This document shows, piece after piece, positions 55,175 to 64,000 of a stretch of 64,000 bases of DNA (position 1 is its first letter; each line of letters starts with the position of its first letter). Source of the DNA: Cheilinus undulatus (Eukaryota > Chordata > Actinopteri > Labriformes > Labridae); NCBI RefSeq assembly GCF_018320785.1, contig NC_054866.1:4863084-4927083 (forward strand), written 5' to 3'. The notes beneath the pieces were generated by a model. The model was not told the DNA's origin. It worked only from the letters and a program-made list of their open reading frames with translations, and did no database searches. Position numbers and translations under genes: made by a program.

Positions 55175-55659
55175 AGGGGACATATTATGCAAAAATCACT
55201 TTTTCAGGCTTTTCGAACAAAAATATGTGCCCCTGACCTATCCACAATCCCCGTAAGAACCAAAAGAAATTCATTCCATCCCCCCTCTCTTTCTCCACCT
55301 TTCAGAAAATGTGTGCTGAATCAAAATGTTCTCAGGTTTTCCCGTCATGTCATGTGGGGATCTAGCCCCGCCCTTAGGTTCGGGTGGCCCGCCCCGCTTG
55401 GAGGTAAAAGTCCCGCCTTCCATTTCCTGATCCTAGGAAGAGCAGGAGAGCCACATCCATTTAGCCATATCCATTTCTGGAGAGGGCCGTGGTCAGGGGC
55501 GGAGTCAGACAGCTCATTAACATTTAAAGCAACAGACACAGAAACAGCTCATTCTGAGCAGGGATGAAACAGATAGTGTTTTAGACATGCAAAAAAATCC
55601 AATACTTGAGTGTTTTTTTTAGCAACTGAACTTGTCTTAAAAGGTAAAATATATCCCCC
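55175..55659. mobile_element. Second TTAA MITE, adjoining the fold-back MITE
   Basis: The left end AGGGGACATATTATGCAAAA and the inverted right end AGGGGGATATATTTTACC are terminal repeats. TTAA flanks at 55171-55174 and 55660-55663; the first is shared with the neighbouring MITE. A GC-rich core (CCCGCCC phrases near 55370-55420) may be promoter-like. Confidence 0.7.
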
Positions 55660-55820
55660 TTAAGTACATTTTAACCAAAGTAACTGTACTTTTACCATGG
55701 GCAACTTACACATCTGGAAAGAAACTATCAATGTTGAAAAGTAGGAAGGGGTTTTGGAGCAACGTATGGAGCACACAGGCTCCTACAGGAAAGGCTATTT
55801 CAGCAAGACAACGTTAAACT

Positions 55821-56907
55821 CAGAACTGGAAAAGTACCAGACTAATCTACTCAAGTTAAGTCATTTTGACAAAAATTTACTCAAGTACCTGTTAAAGTAC
55901 TGGTCTATAAATGTACCTGGTTAGAGTAAAATGTAAGTTTAAAGCTAGCTCAAAGTATCTACTTTTGATACCAAATGAGCTTGAACACTGAAACATGATC
56001 TTTCCTTTCTGTGCAGCAACAACAAAAGCATAGGGCTCTCCATCCAGGTAATTTATTATGAGGAGTGACAAAACCTAAAAGTAAAATGTAACTGTGATTC
56101 AGCATGAAACCTGGAGTCATTCTATCGCTGTAGAAAATCAAACTACTGACCATTTTCTTGTTGTGAACAGAAAGCTTACACCAGTGTTAATTTTGGCAGC
56201 TATTTCTAATTTTAGTCTTAGTTTTAGTCTTTAAATTAAATGCATTTTAGTTTTATTCACACTTTGGTCATTTCTATCCTCTAAGTTCTAGTCTAGACTT
56301 TGTCCATTAAAAGTCCTCACATTTTAGTCTTTACTTTTAGTCAAGCATTTATTTTCTTGCCTAAATCTGGTACCAAGTCATAGTAGTATCTTTCTATGTA
56401 CTCTGCCAAACCTGGGGTCCCTGCTTTCTACAGCTGAGAGACAGAATAGATGCACATGCAGTGTTTTTTTGACAGATTTACCCACAGTGGAGAAATATCA
56501 CAGATTTTGAATGTTCCACAAAACCTACATTAAATTTTGGTCTAGTTTTAGTCATCATGTCGAAAACTAAACTTAGTTTTTTTCAGTAACAGATGTATTT
56601 TTGTTAGTCTTAGTCTAGTTTTTGTCATGGGAAGAAAGGCTGTCAACGAACATCTTTATTCATAGTTTTAGTTGAGGAAATTAACACTGGCTGTATGCCC
56701 TCTAATTTTCCCTTTTAGTGTTTTTTTTTTTTTTTACTCAGTACTTTATGCGTTTTAAAATGTAGTGAGGTATAAAACTTTCCCCAAAATATACTTAAGT
56801 AAAAGTAAAAGTTGTGATTTTAAAAATTACTCAAAAAAGTACAAGTACACAAAAATCGACTAAATGCAGTAATTTGAGTGAATGTAACTGGTGTCTTTCC
56901 ACCCCTG
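55821..56907. mobile_element. hAT-like MITE, second insertion in the Tc1 remnant
   Basis: The inverted right end is CAGGGGTGGAAAGACACCAG and the left end (CAGAACTGGAAAAGTACCAG) is a diverged partner. GTTAAAC on both sides (55813-55819, 56908-56914) is the target duplication. No transposase. Confidence 0.7.
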
Positions 56908-56960
56908 GTTAAACCGCATATTGCCTCCATCACAACAGTGTGGCATGAGTCCAAGTGCTG

Positions 56961-57250
56961 GCCTGCCTGCAATCCAGTCATCTGACCACAGAACAGTTTT
57001 CCATTTTGCCTCAGTTGTTTTTAATGGCCATGAGAAGACAGCAGTGTTTCAGGATCCTGTTCAAATATGGCTTCTTCTTTGCAGCTTTTGTATTTGTGGA
57101 TGGCGTGTGAACAGTGTTGACCTACAATGATTTATGGCAGTTTTTCTGAGGTCATGCAGTGATTTCCTGTACAGAATCACGACTGTTTTTGAAGTAAGCT
57201 CGCCCACAGCAGCGTCTGTCTGTGTGAGTGTGCTTCTCTGGTCTTCCTCA
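56961..57250 (-). mobile_element. Tc1-like fragment, minus strand
   Basis: The complement of GACCACAGAACAGTTTTCCA gives WKTVLWS, read on the minus strand, followed outward by the phrases CAGTGTTGACCTACAATGAT and ATGCAGTGATTTCC seen in the same Tc1-like family. It lies head to head with the preceding remnant. Confidence 0.6.
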
Positions 57251-57839
57251 ATATTCCAGTCAAAGTGACAGCCTTTAAGATTTTTACATCATCCTTTTAA
57301 AAAAATCTGTTCATTTCAGTTGGTGCAGGTGCCCTTTCTATTATATTTGCCCCTCAAACATCGAGAATCTGAACCGACATGAACCGTTAATTGAGTGGCT
57401 GGTGAATGAGCGTCTCAGAAGACAATTTGTTTTGCACCCATCAAACACATTAGGAAGAAATCAAATCACCAGTAATGATGTATTTGTCTGAAATGCAATT
57501 AACTCAAGACTAATAGTACTCTTCTGAAACAAAACATTTACTCATATCATCTCGAAATAACTCCACTGAAGCACTCCACATATTTTTAAACTGCATTATG
57601 TTTTTCCAGCACGAAAATATAAGATTTTACTTTGTAATCTGCAGAAGAGAGATAGCCTGACCACAGATATCCAAAACTTATGTTAGGATATGTAATGGCT
57701 GTTGTGTTATTTAGCAACCTTTCTATTGTCATTAGAGCTGGTTTATGGTTAAAATGTATGAGTAACACTTGAACGGTACATGTGAACATAACTTAATTTT
57801 ATGCAATAGACGTATTACTTATGTAGGCCTTAATGAATG
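57251..57839. other. Non-coding stretch, nothing recognised
   Basis: No gene or repeat boundary supported. Confidence 0.4.
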
Positions 57840-58260
57840 TGGATGCCTGGACCATATCCCAGCCATAATTACCCAGAATCCTTAGTAATTATTTCCCAGC
57901 CTGCTTAATAACTCCCGCCTGTGTAACCACGAATAAAGAGCATTTTATTGGCCTGGAATTGTGGCCGTTTGATCGGTTGGGAATGGTGATAGTGTCGCCA
58001 GTGTGGTTAATTGCTGCTCTGAAATCGTTTTAATAAGAACAAATGCCCTTGGTGGCTCCTCTCTCTCTCTCTCTGCTCTCCTTTCGCTCTCTCTTTCACA
58101 CACACTGGCCGAGAGAGGGGGAATAGATTGAAGTGCTATCGTTAATGAGATATTAAAATGTCCCACTTTCTAATTAATCTCACTGATTACATGCAACTGT
58201 CATTGGAAGGCAAGGCGACCAAAAAATCTGTCTACGTGCCAGCAGAGAGAGAGCAGTGAT
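57840..58260. promoter_or_regulatory. Candidate conserved non-coding element
   Basis: Repeat-free sequence of balanced composition with several homeodomain-type cores (TAATTA, ATTAAT, GGTTAATTG) and a CCAAT-like TTGGCC at 57948. The texture resembles vertebrate developmental enhancers. This is inference only; no alignment is available. Confidence 0.3.
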
Positions 58261-58604
58261 GGAGACTGGAGGACTTTCTCCTCAGGGGTTTATTCAAACG
58301 TTCTGTCACTTTAATGAAAAGATAATCTATGCATGATGTATATATTCAAGACAAGTCTGACACCTTCAGATAAACATTAGTTCACTAATGGAGATCCCAG
58401 TGGACTGAATAAACTCTATGGAAACCTTCCACTCATACTCGTCATGTTCAGAATCATCTATTCAATATAAACTTACTGACCACTTCATTAGGTATACCTG
58501 CGCAACTAATCTCATGGCAGCAACCAGTGCATCCAGGCATAGAGACATGGTCAAAATGATGGTCTTAAAGCCTCGCTCATGTGATTGAAATCTGTGCATA
58601 TTCT
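58261..58604. repeat. Non-coding stretch with a dispersed-repeat end at about 58474
   Basis: The phrase CTGACCACTTCATTAGGTAT followed by ACCTGCGCAACTAATC matches the start of a common fish repeat ('CTGGCCACTTTATTAGGTACACCTG'). Confidence 0.45.
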
Positions 58605-59340
58605 CCAAAAAAGTTGGGGCGCTGTGTAAAAGTAAATACAAATAGAATGCAATGGATGACAAAGCTCATAAACCCAAACTTTATTCACAATAGAACATAA
58701 ACAACATAGCAGATCTTGAAACTGAGACATTTCACCATTTCATGAAAATGTTAGCACATTCTGAGTTTGATGGCAGCAAGTCTCAAAAAAATAAGGACAG
58801 TGCCATGTTGTGTAGCAATCCCTCCTCTTTTAACAACAGTCTTTAATCATCGGGAAAGTTTGGAGAGCAGTTGTTGGAGTTTTAGGAGAGGAATGCCATC
58901 CCATTCTTGTCTGATGTTGGATTCAAGCTGCAAAACAGTCTTGTGTCAGCACCCAGACTCTTCTATTGTGAAGCCATGTGGTTGTGAGGGATGTGATATG
59001 TGGTTTTGGCTTGTCTTGCTGAAATTGAAAGAGAAGTTGTCTGGATGGGATCATGTGTTGCCCTTAAACCTCTATCTACCTTTTAGCATTGACAGATCCT
59101 TTCAAGATGTGTAAGCTGCACACGCCATAGGTACTAATGCAACCCCATACCATCAGATATGCAGGCTTTAGAAATGAGCCAAGACAACATACTGGATGGT
59201 CCCTCTCCTCTTTAGTCCTCTGGACACAGTCTCCATGGTTTCTAAAAATAATCCAAAATGCTGAGTCATTCATTTGACCCCAGAAGAGTTTTAGATTGGC
59301 CCAGAGAAGATGGCGTTAACAGTGAGGATGTTCCAAAGCA
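58605..59340 (-). mobile_element. Tc1-like remnant, minus-strand transposase
   Basis: It starts CCAAAAAAGTTGGGGCGCTG, the end of a Tc1-like fish family. The minus-strand frame at 59076-59273 reads NDSAFWIIFRNHGDCVQRTK, then KPAYLMVWGCISTYGVCSLH, which is the central catalytic region of that transposase family. Frames before and after are broken and the far end is missing. Confidence 0.7.
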
Positions 59341-59820
59341 CCTGTTTTCCCATTCATCTACCCATTTAAAAGGGCATTGAACCAACTAGTCTAAAGAGGA
59401 GAAAATACTACACAGATACACAGAGTCATTGTGTCAGTGGGTTATAATATGAGCCTGAAATACTGTGTAGAGCTTGGCTAAAATAAGAAGCTAACTTTTC
59501 CAGCCTTTGTTATTCTTTGAAGATTAATATCATGCTCTATGCTCTATCTTGATATGTGGCCTCTTCTCACTTCAGCTGAGTGGTTTTACATGAGTATAAC
59601 CATCAACATCCTGAATATAACTCTATTTCCATTTCTAGTTTTTAAAAAAAGCACAGCGACACACACAGCGCTGTTCCTTTGAGATGATCACCGCTAGGCT
59701 TCTCATGGTGACATGCTGGGGGAAGTTCTGACAGCAAGGCTGCAGCCATTTCTGAAGCTACAGTGCTTACTAGTGGTGGGAGGCTTCATTACAGAGGCTT
59801 CTGTCAGGCCTGTATATATA
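59341..59820. other. Non-coding stretch, nothing recognised
   Basis: No gene or repeat boundary supported. Confidence 0.4.
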
Positions 59821-60124
59821 CACAGCTTTCCAAATTATTATGAAAATGACAGTTTTCTCTGATTTTCCGAAATAGTCAGTGCAAATGAGTCAGTATAATT
59901 TTCAAGCCATCAACCATCAGAGCATAACTCAAATGTTATTTAACAAACCTCCCAAAGATAACTTTTTATTTTTTTCAAAAATAAATAACTCAGAATGCAC
60001 TGTTCCAAATTATTAAGCACAAAAGAGATATAAAGCATTTTATAGGATGTAAAGAACTGAAATGGTCATTTGTTGAATTTACAGCATTAGGAGCTCATAT
60101 TTACTGAAATCAAAGCTTTTTCAA

Positions 60125-60604
60125 TCAAAAACATCTTAACAGGACAAGTTCCATGTTAACATAGGAGCCATTCTTTGATATCACCTTCACTGTTCTTGCA
60201 TCCATTGAACTTGTGAGTTCTTGGAGAGTTTCTGCTTGAATTTCTTTGCAGGATGCCAGAATATCCTCCCAGAGCTGCTGTTTGGGTGTGAACTGCCTCC
60301 CACCCTCATAGATCTTTAGCTTGAGGATGCTCCAAAGGTTCTCAACAGGGTTGAGGTCAGGGGAGGATGGGGGCCACACCATGAGTTTCTCTCCTTTTAT
60401 GCACATAGCAGCCAATGACACAGAGGGATTCTTTGCAGCATGAGATGGTGCATTGTCATGCATGAAGATCATTTTGCTGCAGAAGGCACAATTCTTCTTT
60501 TTGTACCATGGAAGAAAGTGGTCAGTCAGAAACTCTATATACTTTGCCGAGGTCATTTTCACACCTTCAGGGACCCTAAAGGGGCCCACCAGCTCTCTCT
60601 CCAT
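60125..60604 (-). pseudogene. Tc1/mariner transposase C-terminal half, uninterrupted
   Basis: The open frame of 159 residues starts MERELVGPFRVPEGVKMTSA, includes FMHDNAPSHAAK (second catalytic Asp) and SPDLNPVENLWSILK (catalytic Glu, 37 residues between them), and ends SKNGSYVNMELVLLRCF. The N-terminal helix-turn-helix and first Asp have been lost, so no active enzyme is possible. Useful as the cleanest record of the family's C-terminus in this window. Confidence 0.8.
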
Positions 60605-60715
60605 GATGCCAGTGAATTTGTTTGGAGGAAACCTTCCCCATTATGCCTTTTCTGCACAAGCCCGTCTGTGCTCTGAATCAGCCACACATTTCTTCACAGT
60701 ATGATGATCAAGCTT

Positions 60716-60974
60716 AAAGGGATACTTTAACATTTTGAATAAGCAGGTAACAACTTGTCCACGAGAGCGTTTTGGAGTTGTTGGATTGTGTATTTGATGA
60801 GTTTGATGAGGGAAAGCCGGGATACCATAAGATACCATGGCAGAGCAGCTCCTAACTCAGGACCGCGGATCTAAAAATAGCTTGCACTGACAACTAAAGG
60901 TAACGGACCTATTAGTAAGACTATAGGGATTATGGCAATGGGCGAATTTGCCAAAATGTTGAAGTATCCCTTTC
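60716..60974. mobile_element. MITE nested in the Tc1/mariner copy
   Basis: The ends AAAGGGATACTTTAACATTT and, inverted, AAAGGGATACTTCAACATTT are near-perfect. TTAA precedes the left end; TTCA follows the right. The sister copy at 44844-46393 is uninterrupted at this point. Confidence 0.8.
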
Positions 60975-61299
60975 AGTTATCATGAAATATCTGAAGTTTT
61001 CACACCTTGTCCAAGGCATTGTGCTATCTGAGGCTTTTCAGCAGCAGAGATCCTTTTTCTTTCACATATTTTTTGTAACTTGTGGCCTGCTTAATAATGT
61101 GGAACGTGCTTCTTAAGTAGTTTTCTTTCAATTGGGCTCACCTTAAACTAAGACTGTTATCAGTGATCCAAAGAGCCCTGAGACACAATACCATCCATGA
61201 GTTTAACCGAAAACAACAAAAAGAATGTTTATGCCACTAAAATCCAATTTGCATAATAACATGGAACTCGGTGCAAAAGACAGATAAGTAGTTTAACCT

Positions 61300-61710
61300 G
61301 CTTTTAAATCTGGCGCCAGCCAAATGTGATATAAAAATGTAACCATTTAACCACATGCATCCCTCTGGTCAGGCGATAGTTTCTGGAAGTGTTTCTGAGC
61401 CCATGCAGTGATTTCAGGTACAGAAAAACGTCTGTTTTTAATGCAGTGGCCCCTGAGGGCCCAAAGATTAACAGCATCAAGTATCAACATTCATCCTTGC
61501 TCACAGAGATTTCTTCAGATTCACTGAATCTTTTGATGATATTATGGACTGGAGATGGTGGGGATATTCAATGTCTACCAAACTTTACTTCTGAGAGACT
61601 GCCTCCCTAAAATGCTCCATTCATACCCAGTCATATTACTGAAATGTTGGAAATCAGCCAAATTATTTCCAAAATGCTCCTTAAGCTGTTTTTTCATTAG
61701 TACCACTTTT
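61300..61710. mobile_element. Tc1-like 3' fragment
   Basis: Phrases AATGCAGTGGCCCCTGAGGG, TCTTTTGATGATATTATGGA and GTACCACTTTTCCAGC are the 3' part of the same family as the fragments at 56961-57250 and 58605-59340. Confidence 0.65.
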
Positions 61711-62290
61711 CCAGCTTGCTCTGTTAGCTCAGTCAGGCTGACCATCAGGTTCTTGGTCACCTCTCTTATGAAGGTTTTTATCCCCTGATTACTCAGTTTG
61801 GCCGGGAGGCCAGCTCTTTGAATGTCCTGGATGTGCCAAATATCCTTCATTTGAGAATCCTGGAGGCTACTGTGCTCTTGGGAACCTTCAGTGCAGCAGA
61901 AACTTTGTGGCCTTCTTGAGATCTGTGCCTGTCAACAATCCTGTCTCTGAGCTCTGCAGGCAGTTCCTTTGACCTCATGGCTTGGTTTTTGCTCTGATAT
62001 CATGTCAGCTGTTGTTCCTTGTTCTACAGAGAGGTGTGTGCCTTTCCGTGTCATGCCCTATCAATTTAATTCACCACAGGTGGACTCCTATCAAGGTGTA
62101 AAAACATCTCAGCAGGGCCCAAGAGTAAAATTTCAGTTTTTATTTTTTATTAATTTGCAAAACTTTCTAAAAATCTGTTTTCACCTTGTCATGATGGGGT
62201 ACTGGATGTAGATTAATGAGAATAAAAATGTATTTTTTGACTGTAGCATCAGGCTGCAACATAACAAAATTGAAAAACATGAAGGGAGGC
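61711..62290 (-). mobile_element. Tc1-like 5' fragment, minus strand
   Basis: The complement of the phrase CCTTTGACCTCATGGCTTGG gives the start MRSKELP; the helix-turn-helix region lies at 61840-61980 and LTKLSN-like AKLSNQG at 61780. The leader runs to a terminal region near 62290 (GTTATGTTGCAGCCTGATGC inverted). It is the same family as 6918-7720, in the opposite direction. It joins a different Tc1-like fragment at about 61710. Confidence 0.75.
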
Positions 62291-62469
62291 TGACTACGGT
62301 AAGTGACAACACATAAATGCCTTCATATTTCACATGTTTTTGAAATCCCATTATTGTCTCTTTCTCTGTCACCATCATATCAGTGAGTTACAAAATTCAT
62401 CTCTTTTGCTTCTCTTCATTTTCCACCACGGTTTATCATAATCAGCACTATGCAGGGCTTATGTCAGGA
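62291..62469. other. Non-coding spacer
   Basis: Nothing recognised. Confidence 0.4.
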
Positions 62470-63060
62470 GGTGAATTCAGCTCTAAGTGATGACATTAAT
62501 CACATTACCGAGCAGTATAATGACATATAAACACTATATTCACATAATAAGCAAAGTGATGTATGTCTGGTGATCTCATTCAGTAATGCAGACCTTGTTT
62601 ATTTATCACTAGGAGATAATAAGCACTGTAAGAAATTATACCATTCATCACTGAGATTACTATGACATTGATATTGATATTGTGTGTCTTCATGCACTCC
62701 TGCTCTACCAGCGTCTTTATTGGATTTATCTCACAGATGCCTTGAAAGGCCAGCTTCCAGCTTTAAGGGTCTGCCGATGGATGCTCCATTATCCAAATGT
62801 TGAAATCTGATTTTTCATGCACCACCCAATCCCTGGCAAAGCTATAAACAATATTTTATTCTGTATTCCAGCTCAAGTGCATCATTTAGCTTTGTGTTTT
62901 AAGCATCCATTTGGATCCAAAGCTGTGCATGAGCATTTCAGATGACTCTCTGGGAGAGCCAGCCGCGCTCTCGTCATGCTCCCTGGCTTTCAGGAGATTG
63001 ATCGGTATCAGTCGCCTGCCTGACAGCTCCAGTATGAAATCTCATTTAGCAGACCTGACA
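62470..63060. promoter_or_regulatory. Candidate conserved non-coding element
   Basis: A repeat-free block with several TAAT, GATA and octamer-like cores (for example ATTAATCACATTACC, ACTAGGAGATAATAAGC, ATGAGCATTTCAGATGAC). No frame is open over any length. The texture resembles deeply conserved vertebrate enhancers. Inference only. Confidence 0.3.
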
Positions 63061-63459
63061 ATTTGAGAATGGATGGAAAACAAGCAAGATAGACAGAGAG
63101 AAAGGAGAAAGGGAGGGGAAGAGGATGGGATGATAGAGAATGAAGAAGACGACACAAAAAGGCAGAGATGCATGATGAGCCTTGAGACCTTAAAGAAAAC
63201 AAAATAACTCTGCCAAGGACTTCAAGCTTTGCTCAAAGCGTTTATGAAAACTTTATTGAGGTTGGAGCCTTGTAGCAAAAAAAAGGTAGTTATAAAGTTG
63301 GTGGAAATATATATTTATCTTGTAAAAAGGATAATGTGGATAGGGAATGTGCAGTTCTCTTCTAGCCTGACGCACCAGAGAAACTGTTTCATAGATCTAC
63401 TGCATGGATTTATTTCACATTCATCTTGGAAACCTTACATAGAAAGTGTTTGTGAAGGG
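63061..63459. other. Non-coding stretch with a GA-rich patch
   Basis: A purine-rich run lies at 63080-63180. No gene seen. Confidence 0.4.
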
Positions 63460-63692
63460 CAGGGCTTTTCATAAAATCTCAGACGGGTGATTGGACAAAC
63501 GTTCTGTCAATCACATTCATGACAGGCCAATCTAAACAACAAGGCAAGATGAGGTTGTACGCATGAGCAGCTATGTATAAACCTGAACACGATGTTGATA
63601 AAACTCATGCTGAGATTAGTCGGGAGAAGAGCGAAAAATGTCTTCTCCACCAAGAGAAGCTTTCAGTGTGAGTCTTTGTTCTTGTTTTAGTA
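63460..63692 (+). other. Promoter-plus-first-exon-like fragment
   Basis: The sequence from GGGCTTTTCATAAAATC to 63635 resembles a fish repeat, and an ATG at 63639 opens MSSPPREAFS before a donor-like GTGAGT at 63669. Similar in plan to the helicase exon at 1951: a repeat carrying a start exon. Weak evidence. Confidence 0.25.
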
Positions 63693-63965
63693 AAGGAATG
63701 TGAAACAATTATGATAAAACTTCTGCTTTTCTAAAGCTGCTGTATGTCTGAGCCAATCACAAAACAATCACAAAGCCATGCCAAGGCAGGTCAAGAGAAG
63801 AGTAAGAACACCTTACTGTCATGAAAACCTTCCAGTGCTCTTTATTTCATACACATACGTATGTGTTGCATTTCTGATTAAACTGCTGAAATGGGCCATT
63901 TTACCAAACTGGTTCAAAATCAGAGTTGGAATTTGATTAGAATTTGTATGCTTTGTCATATTTCT
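63693..63965. other. Non-coding stretch
   Basis: Nothing recognised. Confidence 0.4.
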
Positions 63966-63974
63966 TTTAACCAT

Positions 63975-64000
63975 ATACACAATATTGCCAAAAGTATTTG
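63975..64000 (+). repeat. Tc1-type terminal repeat running off the window
   Basis: ATACACAATATTGCCAAAAG resembles the common fish Tc1-like end 'ACACTATATTGCCAAAAGTATT'. The element would continue beyond the window. Confidence 0.5.

Larger units (their letters stand above)
54103..55693. mobile_element. hAT-like MITE, first insertion in the Tc1 remnant
   Basis: The left end CAGGAGTGGAAAGTATCTAA belongs to the 'CAGGGGTGGAAAGTA' family. The right end has lost its tip. CCTATGG before and ACCATGG after (55694-55700) look like a decayed target duplication. It hosts two TTAA-type MITEs. Confidence 0.6.
53875..56960 (+). mobile_element. Tc1-like remnant in three pieces, split by two hAT-like insertions
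   Basis: Pieces at 53875-54102, 55701-55819 and 56908-56960 follow one another in a familiar Tc1-like transposase: KWKTVLWSHES-like reading and GMGLL ('W.C' region), then LHIWKETINVE and YFSKTTLN, then the phrase CCGCATATTGCCTCCATCAC. Between them lie hAT-like elements. All frames are broken. Confidence 0.65.
59821..61273 (-). mobile_element. Second copy of the DD37E-like Tc1/mariner family
   Basis: The ends CACAGCTTTCCAAATTATTA and, inverted, CACCGAGTTCCATGTTATTA match the element at 44844-46393, as does the internal order. A large part of the 5' half of the transposase is deleted and a MITE has inserted at 60716-60974. Flanking TA is present on the left and CA on the right. Confidence 0.85.

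Noticed and set aside
55187-55567. 126-codon plus-strand frame
   Set aside because: It lies inside a TTAA MITE and has no recognisable protein content.

Overview
This window looks like repeat-rich, gene-poor chromosomal DNA of a ray-finned fish (teleost). The evidence is the set of repeats (Tc1/mariner, hAT, PIF/Harbinger, piggyBac and TTAA-type MITEs, plus LINE 3' ends familiar from fish genomes), eukaryotic GT-AG introns, and an intron-less nuclear tRNA-Phe sequence. No complete host protein-coding gene is visible. The longest reading frames belong to transposons or to one truncated multi-exon gene.

The central feature is a tandem array of tRNA-Phe(GAA) units, all on the minus strand, in three blocks (about 9.87-12.36, 26.65-34.27 and 39.07-42.48 kb). 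About 51 tRNA-like copies are spaced roughly 240 bp apart by a conserved linker. Eight are perfect 73-nt tRNA-Phe sequences. The rest are near-intact copies or recurring damaged variants. In the middle block the variants follow a fixed five-unit order, making a higher-order repeat of about 1.2 kb. Two PIF/Harbinger-like elements have inserted into tRNA copies at almost the same position. The last two blocks are separated by a 4.8 kb segment holding the last four exons (minus strand, 36.1-39.07 kb) of an unnamed protein family; its upstream end is cut inside an exon at the join with the array.

Left part (0-9.9 kb): two hAT-like elements lie back to back with three copies of one target duplication, one of them carrying a RecQ-helicase-like first exon. 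A fish dispersed repeat, a Tc1 remnant and a LINE fragment follow. Between array blocks one and two (12.4-26.6 kb): a 45-bp minisatellite, a broken fragment of a SAMD3-like fish gene family, a hAT element with an 8-bp target duplication, and a 4.7 kb element with ~250-bp terminal inverted repeats that contains exon-like sequence and a nested hAT. A LINE 3' end follows.

Right part (42.5-64 kb): a hAT-like MITE and a 6.1 kb DNA transposon both sit in a TA microsatellite. The larger one encodes a two-exon protein of the 'DSC.GQNKN / GHSF' type, and a full-length Tc1/mariner element with DD37E-like spacing lies in its intron. Then come a decayed piggyBac transposon, a Tc1 copy broken up by two hAT insertions (one hosting two TTAA MITEs), a second DD37E-type copy with its own nested MITE, more Tc1 pieces, and two repeat-free stretches that look like candidate conserved non-coding DNA.
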